Positions 57,050 through 64,000 of a stretch of DNA of 64,000 nucleotides are shown piece after piece. Below the pieces are notes generated by a model that had not been told where the DNA came from, did no database searches, and saw only the letters and a list, made by a program, of their open reading frames with translations. The stretch lies in the NCBI RefSeq assembly GCF_030272615.1, contig NC_081407.1:374298518-374362517 (forward strand), written 5' to 3'. Position numbers and translations under genes: made by a program. Every line of letters begins with the position of its first letter. The stretch's first letter is position 1. The DNA comes from Cryptomeria japonica (Eukaryota > Streptophyta > Pinopsida > Cupressales > Cupressaceae).

Positions 57050-58689
57050 TGTTGGCATTGACAAAACTGGTCAATCTAGAGAACCCATATATGTGCTAAG
57101 ATTTGTCATTCATGTCCAACACTTACCGATAAAGACACTAACTGGTGAAGTGGTATAGGTAGAGTGGAATTATTTACAAATACATGGAAACAACATTGGT
57201 ATTGAATGATCAAAGATTCAATCAACTCAAGGAAAGATAGACTAAGCCAACCAGTCTATCATTTAGGATGATCGGTCACTTTGATGATGATGAAGTCACA
57301 AAAGGTGACTCAAGCAAGAAAACTTGAAGTTGTATGAAAACCGAAATCTCATTGGAAAATAGGGGAAGAGAATTGATACTAGCACAACAAGGCAGCAATC
57401 ATAGGATGAATCGGTAATATAGAAGTGTAGTGGCATACTAGAACACTGCTATGACAGAAGGAAGACAGGTGATCACCATAAATCTCAGAGCAGTGTTCGG
57501 TTATTCAGTTGTGGTAGAAAAAGATGAGTTGGTGAGCTTGTGCCTACACCAAATCACATGTTGGTAAGTTCAACTTCAATTATCATGTAGTCAAGCATGA
57601 TTACATGCGGATTTTCTAGTTCACACTTAATTGACTAAACATGACTCAGAAGTCACTATGTTTGGGAGATGCGGTGGTAGAATTTGTTGAACACTTGGCA
57701 GAATTGTTGTAAGGCGCGCATAGAAAGAGTGGGAGATTTTGAATTTGAAATATTCTAAAATCCATGATTGCTTGGATTGAGGGAATACCTGAAAGTGTCA
57801 ACAAAAAATTTATATAGTGTTCTTGAGTTCATTTCAAAAATTTTGATCATGAAATTTGAAACAAGGAGATCTTGTTAAAGGCGATCCAAAGTGAAGAGCA
57901 AAGAGAGAGAGAGGAAGTGCTAAGAGGTGTTAGCATAGTAGAGTGTTTTTGAGGTAGATCAACTAAATGCAAATTTGATAGACAGAGAACTGACATAGTG
58001 TAGAGTCGAAGGTGAGAGGACCAACAGAGTGCAGAGATGAAGGTCAGAGGATCGACAGAGTGCAGTACCAAGGGATAGGCGATCGACTAAGTGAATATCC
58101 GAAGGTGTAAGAAGAAAATCGGTGTTGTGCAGAGAAGACACAACCGGTGTGTATTGAGTGTGATGTATATTGAGATTTGATCAAGCTATCAGTAACTAAC
58201 TCAATAGACCATCCATCTATTTCTTTCTAACCACTACAACATGAATTCCTTAATCGGGTGGACTTTAATAGGCCCTATTGTAAAATCCCTTAACCATGTG
58301 ACATCTTAATTGTTATTCTTAAGTCCTTTAACCAAGCTACCTTTAACAGGGTAAACACACTAACTGGCCTTGAACAAAATCCCTTAACTGGGTGGCACCT
58401 AATAGTGTCTTTGTAATCTCCTAACAGGGATGGCTCCTCACTGGGCATACTTCAGAAGAGTACAAATTTTGTGAGTTCCTACTCACACCATGGTTTTCTC
58501 CCATTTGGGTTTCCATGAGATAACATCTTGGTGCCACTATCAACTTTTCATGCTTGCATATTTTCTTCAATGATTAAGTATATTGTTGGATTTTAGATGA
58601 ATGCAAATTTAAGTTAAAAATTTTAATTGTGAAAATTTGATCAAGTGTCGATTCACCCTCCCCCCTCCTAGCATTGGTTGGGAATAACA
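57050..58689 (+). repeat. Copia-C 5' LTR
   Basis: It is 1640 bp long, from TGTTGGCATTGACAAAACTGG to GTTGGGAATAACA. The likely TATA box is ATTTATATAGTG near 57809-57820. Landmarks shared in order with the Copia-B LTR include CTTTAATAGG, CCTAACAGGG, AGAGTACAAAT and a C-rich block before the end. Confidence 0.93.
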
Positions 58690-58691
58690 AT

Positions 58692-58703
58692 TGGTATCAG
58701 AGC
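58692..58703 (+). promoter_or_regulatory. Copia-C primer-binding site (initiator tRNA-Met)
   Basis: TGGTATCAGAGC lies two bases after the LTR end. It is the same site as in Copia-A and Copia-B. Confidence 0.95.
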
Positions 58704-58752
58704 ATTAGGTCCTTAGAATAAGAAGCTTAATTGGCTTAAGGAGAGATCCAAG

Positions 58753-61627
58753 ATGATGCGTAAGGAGGGTCCTAAGTTCTCTAAGGAAAATTACACCTTA
58801 TGGTGTGGAAGATCCCTAGGTGAACACTACTGTAATCATGTGATCATAAAGTACAATGAACCTTCAAGGACTCTTACTCTAGACTAGATCAAGGAAAGGC
58901 AAGATAATACTATTGCTATGGATCTGATTGTTAGCACTCTTTTTGATAATGAATTTGCTAAGGTACAAGATTTGAAAATAGTTTTTCAGATATGGAATAA
59001 GTTGAAGACAGTCTATGGGGGAAATCCTTATGTTCAAAAGGCCAAAGTAGATAACTTGAGAGGAAAATATGATGAGATGAGGATGCAAAAAGGAGAAAAC
59101 ATAGAGCAGTATAGAAAAAGGATAAAGGATGTAGTAAATTCCATTAAAAGTGGTGGAGGAAAGCTTGAGGAGAAGGATGTGGTTAGAAAAATCTTGAGAA
59201 CCTCGCTACCACAATAAGCCTCCATGATGCATGCACCAACAAGGAGAAGGAAAGAAACCGGTAGTAGTTCTACTACCAAAACCAATCATTCCTATGAAAG
59301 TGACAATCTTCTCTTTGAGGAATAGAAGCAAGATGAAATTGAAGCTCTATTGGCAAGAAGATTGCCAAGAGGAAAAGGAAAGTACAAAGGTAAACTACCC
59401 TTAGAGTGCTTCTCCTGTAATAAGATAAGTCATATTGCTTCAAGATGTCATGACAATGATAGAGACATGAAGGATAATTTTAGAAGCTACAAGGACAAGA
59501 ACAAGAAGGAATGTTATCTTGCAGAAGAAAGAGCCACTGATGAAGAATCAGAGGGATCTGATGGAGATGGCATTGCATTTGTGGTAGTCAAGGAGGACAT
59601 CACAAAGGAAGGAGATATGGCATTGATTTCTAGCATAAACCAGTGTGGAGAATGGGCGATTTATAGTGGCTGCACTCACCACATGACCGCTGACAAAAAC
59701 AAATTCCTTAGCATGGAGGATTGCAATGGAGGAACTGTGAGATTTAGAAATGATTCCCCTTGTGTAATAAAAGGTAAGGGATCTATAGCCCTGAATGATA
59801 AGACAAATTGTGATGATGTTTATTGGGTGGAAGGATTAAAATATAGTTTGTTAAGTGTTGTACAACTTAACAATAAGGGTTACCAGTTAGAATTCAATGA
59901 AGGAATATGTAAAATAAATGACAAATCAGGAAGTCTGATTTCCGCCGGTAAACAGTCAAGAGGCAATTTGTTTCATCTAGACACCACCATAGGTAATTGT
60001 CTAATGGCTAAGGTTGAAGAAAGTTGGTTGTGGCACAAAAGATTGTGTCATGTTAACTTTGATAGCATAGCAAAAGTTAGTAAGGCAAAATCTGTCAGAG
60101 GTATGTCTGACATAGTAAAACCTAAAAATGCTATGTGCAAAGAGTGTCAACTAGGAAAGTTGACTGGGTCTAGTTTCAGCAATAAAACTTTCTCATTTGA
60201 AAATGTGTTGGACTTAGTTCATACAGACCTGTGTGGTTCCATGACAACCAAGAGTTTTTATGGAGATTGGTATTTTATGTTGTTTGTGGATGACTTCTCA
60301 AGAATCATGTGAGTTGTATTCTTGAAGGAAAAATTTGAAGCCTTTCACATGTTTAAGGTTTTTAAGGCTCGAGTAGAAAGAGGAACCGGTAATAATCTAA
60401 AGTATCTGAGATCAGATAGAGGAGGAGAGTTCACCTCTCAAGATTTCATGAATTACTATGAGAAACAAGGGATTATGAGGAAAATGTATGCACCCAAAAC
60501 ACCTCAGCAGAATGGAGTTGCTGAAAGAAGAAATAGAAGTCTTATTGATTGTGGAAGGACTCTGATGATACAAAAGGACATTCCACAGATCTTCTGGAGA
60601 GAAGAAATAAGCACTGCTATATACACTTTGAACCATATACATGTAAAGAAAGGGACAAACAAAACTCCCTACGAATTATGGAGTGGATACTCACCTAATG
60701 TTGTTTATTTCAAAGTATTTGGAAGAAGGTCCTATATTAAGAGGGATGAGTACACTGGAAAATTTTATCCCAAGAGTGATGAAGGAATCTTCATAGGTTA
60801 CTCAACAAAGAGAAAGGCATACCTGTGTTTAAACAAAAGGACCGGTAAGATTGTGGAAAGTGCAAATGTTAGAGTAGATGAGTACTTTGAGAAAAATGAA
60901 CAAGATAGTAAGAGTGAAGTGGAGGACTATAAAGGGTTCAAGTACAATGTATTAGTGCAACCTACTAAAGAATATCTTATTGCAGTGGCTAATGAACAAG
61001 CCTATGAAGTAGAACCTACACAACCGACAGAAGAAGCTCCCAAGAGTGAACCGGTATTGGCTAAATATGTCAGAAATAATCACTTTGTAGAAAATATCAT
61101 CAGTGACAAGGATGTAGGAGTTCTAACCAGAAGAAGAGCAAGAGAGAATGGGTGTATGCTCTCCATTTTTTAGCCCAAAATAACAAAGGAGGCTCTGAAA
61201 GATGATGACTGGGTCAAAGCCATGGAACAAGAACTCGAGAAAATTGAGAAAAATTATACATGGACTCTATTGCCTAGACCGGAAAACAAAAATGTAATAG
61301 GCACCAAGTGGGTGTTCATAAATAAAATGGATGAAACCGGTAAAGTGATAAGAAACAAAGAAAGATTGGTTTGTAAGGGCTATGCTCAATAAGAAGGTTT
61401 GGACTATGGAGAAACCTTCACATCGGTGGCCAGGCTGGAAGGGGTCAGAATTTTGTTGGCCTATGCTACTTATAAAAAGTTTAAAGTTTACCAAATGGAT
61501 GTCAAATCGGCATTCTTAAATGGGGTGTTAGAGGAAGAAGTATACATAGAGAAACCATAAGGGTTTTCATCTAAAGATGGAAGGAATATGGTATGCAAGT
61601 TGTAGAAAGCTCTGTATGGGCTGAAAA
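58753..61627 (+). pseudogene. Copia-C gag-pol polyprotein, one frame with point stops, truncated in RT
   Basis: A single frame runs from ATG 58753 (MMRKEGPKFSKENYTLW) to 61627. In-frame stops lie near 58885, at 59215, near 59324, at 60310, 61171 and about 61390, at 61558 and near 61603. No frameshift was seen. Gag ends with the knuckle CFSCNKISHIASRC (59407-59448). The protease site reads IYSGCTHHMT, where copia proteases have DSG, so the catalytic aspartate is lost. GAG-pre-integrase (LWHKRLCHVNF) follows, then integrase with HTDLCG, FVDDFSR, RSDRGGEF and PQQNGVAERRNRS, then the linker and RT ([29 protein letters not shown]). The reading ends at KALYGLK, where Copia-E enters before the catalytic box. 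It is the best-preserved pol in the window. Confidence 0.93.
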
Positions 61628-62469
61628 TGTTGGATTTTAGGTCTTAGATTAACAATAAGAATAAAAATCAGAATTGTATCTTTGACAACTTATATTAACA
61701 TGAAGGTTAGCTGAACAATTAAACAAACATAGTCTAAATGAAATGCATAAACAATATAACACAAAACACAAGTTACCCTGGGAAACCTCTCTCTTGGAGG
61801 AAAACCCAGCAAGGAATAATCCTCAAATCTGATTGTCACCAATTGTATAGATTACAATACTTATCCCTTTAATGCTAATGATGATGAACAAACAACAATC
61901 TGTTTGTTCTAATCTAATAACTAGATCAACACACAAGCTTGACCAAGACTGCACCAAATCAGATATAAACAACCTTCTTCTTTAGATCTGCTCGAGGTCT
62001 GATATGATGTCTCAGAACTTTGATAACCTGTCTTCAATATCAATATGAAGTACACAGGTTTGCACCTTTTGATGATGAAGTCTGCACTCTTTAATGGAGG
62101 TATTTACATCTAAGATTATGCCCATGAATGGGATTCGCCTTTAGTCTATATAGCATCAGTTCTTCACATACAATGGATTAGATTCTTTAGGCACGGATTG
62201 CTCCTAACAATAGAGATAGTTCACACCAAGTTGGCTTAGATTCTTCATATAATGATTGAACATAATAGCTAAGAAGGTTCACTGTACGACTGGAGAATTT
62301 TGCACCATAGGGCAAAGGTAGAGTTCGCATCAATCTTTTGGAGCAGAATTATTTGCTTGAAAAACTTATTTTATGCACTCCAAATGACACCATATATATA
62401 TGGTTCTTTTTGACTTATTAGGTCGACCCAATAAGTAATTGGTGCCAACTTCAAATTTGATTTCCCACG

Positions 62470-62547
<78 letters not shown>

Positions 62548-62743
62548 AATGCTTCCACCTTATATCATATAGGGTTGGCCCTATATTGAATTTGGCGCCA
62601 ATGTTAGTTTGAATGCCCACACTACCATTGGGTGTGGATACAAGTAAGGGCGGGCCCAACCCTATTTAGCAAAAAATCAAATCTTGCCTTGGGCAATTTG
62701 ATTTTTGCTTTACAACTAATTTTTGAACTAGTTACAAACAACA
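61628..62743 (-). repeat. Copia-E 3' LTR
   Basis: It is 1116 bp. On the minus strand it runs TGTTGTTTGTAACTAG to GACCTAAAATCCAACA. It contains the (AT)n microsatellite and, near the inner end, AACCCAGC/GGAAACC motifs found in other copia LTRs here. The inner border could instead be at 62740. Confidence 0.8.
62473..62544. repeat. (AT)n microsatellite
   Basis: An uninterrupted AT run of about 72 bases lies inside the Copia-E LTR. Its length may be affected by assembly. Confidence 0.95.
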
Positions 62744-63109
62744 CTCCCTCTTAACTAGGGAGAAATATAATCTTACAACCAAGTTACATGATTAGGGCCC
62801 GGCCCTAAGTAATACATGCAATCTATATCTTGTATTCTGAACTTAGCCAACACTCTTTTAGAGAGGATTACAACAAGTAGCCAAAAATAACATCACGAAT
62901 AATAACCCATAGTATTCATCTTGCATTTCCATTCATTGTCTCCTAAGGATGAAGGAGAACTTCCATTTTAATCTTCTTTATTTACATCTTGCACATAGTA
63001 TTCTCCTTTAATCTTCACCTAGAGAAGAATGTAATACCTTTACCTCAATCTTCTCCCAGAGAAGAGTATAACATCAGAAATTCATAATCTTGCACACAAG
63101 CAAAGAAGG
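62744..63109 (-). other. Copia-E 3' untranslated region
   Basis: Non-coding. On the minus strand the purine block AAGAGGGAG adjoins the LTR. An AGGGCCCGGCCCT-type near-palindrome appears at 62796-62811. The sequence continues into the 70-bp repeat. Confidence 0.6.
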
Positions 63110-63345
63110 GAATAAACATAATCTTCCATGTAGCACACCTTCCATCCAGCACACAAGCATAGGATGAAGTTTCATCTGCCACACAAGCATAGAGTGGATC
63201 TAGCACATCTTTCATCCAACACACAAGCATAGGATGAGATTCCATCTAGCACATAAGCATAGAGTGGATCTAGCACATCTTTCATCTAGCACACAAGCAT
63301 AGGATGATATTCCATCTAGCACACAAGCATAGATTGGATCCACCT
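63110..63345. repeat. 70-bp tandem repeat, about three units
   Basis: ACACAAGCATAGGATGA begins at 63151, 63221 and 63291, an exact 70-base period. Each unit has a second half ACACAAGCATAGAGTGGATC (63181, 63251, 63321). It is thus a duplicated ~30/40-base pair amplified three times, in the 3' region of Copia-E. Confidence 0.9.
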
Positions 63346-64000
63346 TATATAGCCCGCAGAGGGTGGTTGATGCAACACAATGCATCACTGAGGTTGAGAC
63401 TTCTTCTCAACCAAGGTAGTGTTCTCCATAGCTCCAAGTCTATCTTATGAAGTATTCAAGCTTCAAAAGACTTGGTGAGAACATCTACAACATAGGATTG
63501 ACCTGTCATAAGACACTGAATTGTCAGGTTTCACTACACAACCCTGATAATAAATAATTATAAGAAACAATTCAACAAGAATTTGAAAAACCACACAGTT
63601 TCCTTGATATAATTCATGCTCCAATGAATTCAACTTTTGCAATACTCAGTACAACTGAGGACTATTTACTATAGTCCTAATAGATCATAGAGTTTCCAAG
63701 CTGGAACAAGGTGTTTAACATGTCTTTCCTATTTGTGTCACTTCTTGTCCAATACTCTAGGTGATAACAGCTTCAACTCACAATCATCTGTGCTTAGCAA
63801 AAATACTTCAGGGTATGCTTGGCAAGAACAACATAAACAACCTTGATCATGAATTAGCTGAAGAACCCACCAATCAACTGTTTGTCTTCAGATGGATCTG
63901 TAAATCAGACTTAGTTGCAGACATCCTCAACTTCTCTAAGTTAGTTTACATAAATGTTTACAATCCATCAAATATCAATAGTATACTTGACTTAGAATAC
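63346..64000 (-). pseudogene. Copia-E RNase H end, heavily decayed
   Basis: On the minus strand the frame reads VVDVLTKSFEA (about 63460-63495), the counterpart of the copia ADIFTKPL ending, followed by ILHKIDLELWRTLPWLRRSL. Further right, VVLSIAKVEFIGA (about 63610-63650) corresponds to the STAEAEYIA motif of copia RNase H. Between and beyond these the frame is broken by many stops and shifts. No RT motif is reached before the window edge. Confidence 0.65.

Larger units (their letters stand above)
57050..61627 (+). mobile_element. Copia-C: copia element, 5' LTR to RT, interrupted by Copia-E
   Basis: The 5' LTR (57050-58689), tRNA-Met primer site and a nearly frameshift-free gag-pol are present up to 61627, where a minus-strand LTR begins within the RT. 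It was inserted in the Copia-D interior (left flank TGGAT, 57045-57049). The 3' part is beyond the window. Confidence 0.92.
61628..64000 (-). mobile_element. Copia-E: minus-strand copia-type element, 3' LTR and 3' interior, running off the window
   Basis: The left boundary is abrupt inside the Copia-C RT (flank GAAAA). The 3' LTR is 61628-62743, preceded (on the minus strand) by the purine tract CTAGTTAAGAGGGAG, a long 3' untranslated region with a 70-bp tandem repeat, and a degenerate RNase H end. As the innermost insertion it should be the youngest of B, D, C and E, though its coding part is already badly decayed. Confidence 0.8.

Overview
The window looks like repeat-dense nuclear DNA of a plant, probably a large-genome species such as a gymnosperm; that placement is inference. 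The plant call rests on several things seen directly: Ty1/copia elements primed by initiator tRNA-Met (TGGTATCAGAGC after the 5' LTR), a Ty3/gypsy element with the second RNase H typical of the plant Tat lineage, and a CACTA (En/Spm) transposon with Transposase_21, DUF4218 and DUF4216 regions and plant-type introns. I found no cellular housekeeping gene, rRNA, tRNA or CRISPR array.

Layout. 1-1452 looks like the end of a minus-strand gypsy element (leader repeats plus LTR). 2837-3300 is a fragment of an unknown protein-coding sequence that ends at a small hairpin. 3.4-9.06 kb is AT-rich DNA with degenerate tandem repeats and no gene. A CACTA-like transposon begins at 9058. It holds a nine-exon decayed transposase gene (9322-13666), a SET-domain-like coding region (14418-15170) and a multi-exon TNPA-like gene (15310-18111). 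Its right terminus was not found. 18.1-24.4 kb is old repeat DNA that includes a 208-bp foldback (24029-24236). 24432-27311 is one very long decayed reading frame of unknown function.

From 27771 to the right edge everything is nested LTR retrotransposons. Copia-B (from 27771) is the oldest visible host. Its 5' LTR is split by Copia-A (28762-34113, perfect ATAAC target duplication) and by a 16-kb minus-strand Tat-type gypsy (34478-50453). Copia-B's 3' end is cut at 54977 by minus-strand Copia-D, which is cut at 57050 by Copia-C, which is cut in its RT at 61628 by minus-strand Copia-E. The B>D>C>E order is a relative chronology.

Almost all coding regions carry premature stops. Most are explained by C-to-T (or G-to-A) change, in the CACTA transposase mainly Arg-type CGA codons now TGA, as expected for methylated, silenced elements. 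The most unusual observation is the SET-domain (histone lysine methyltransferase-type) region 140 bp upstream of the TNPA-like gene. It raises the possibility of a transposon carrying its own chromatin-modifying function.
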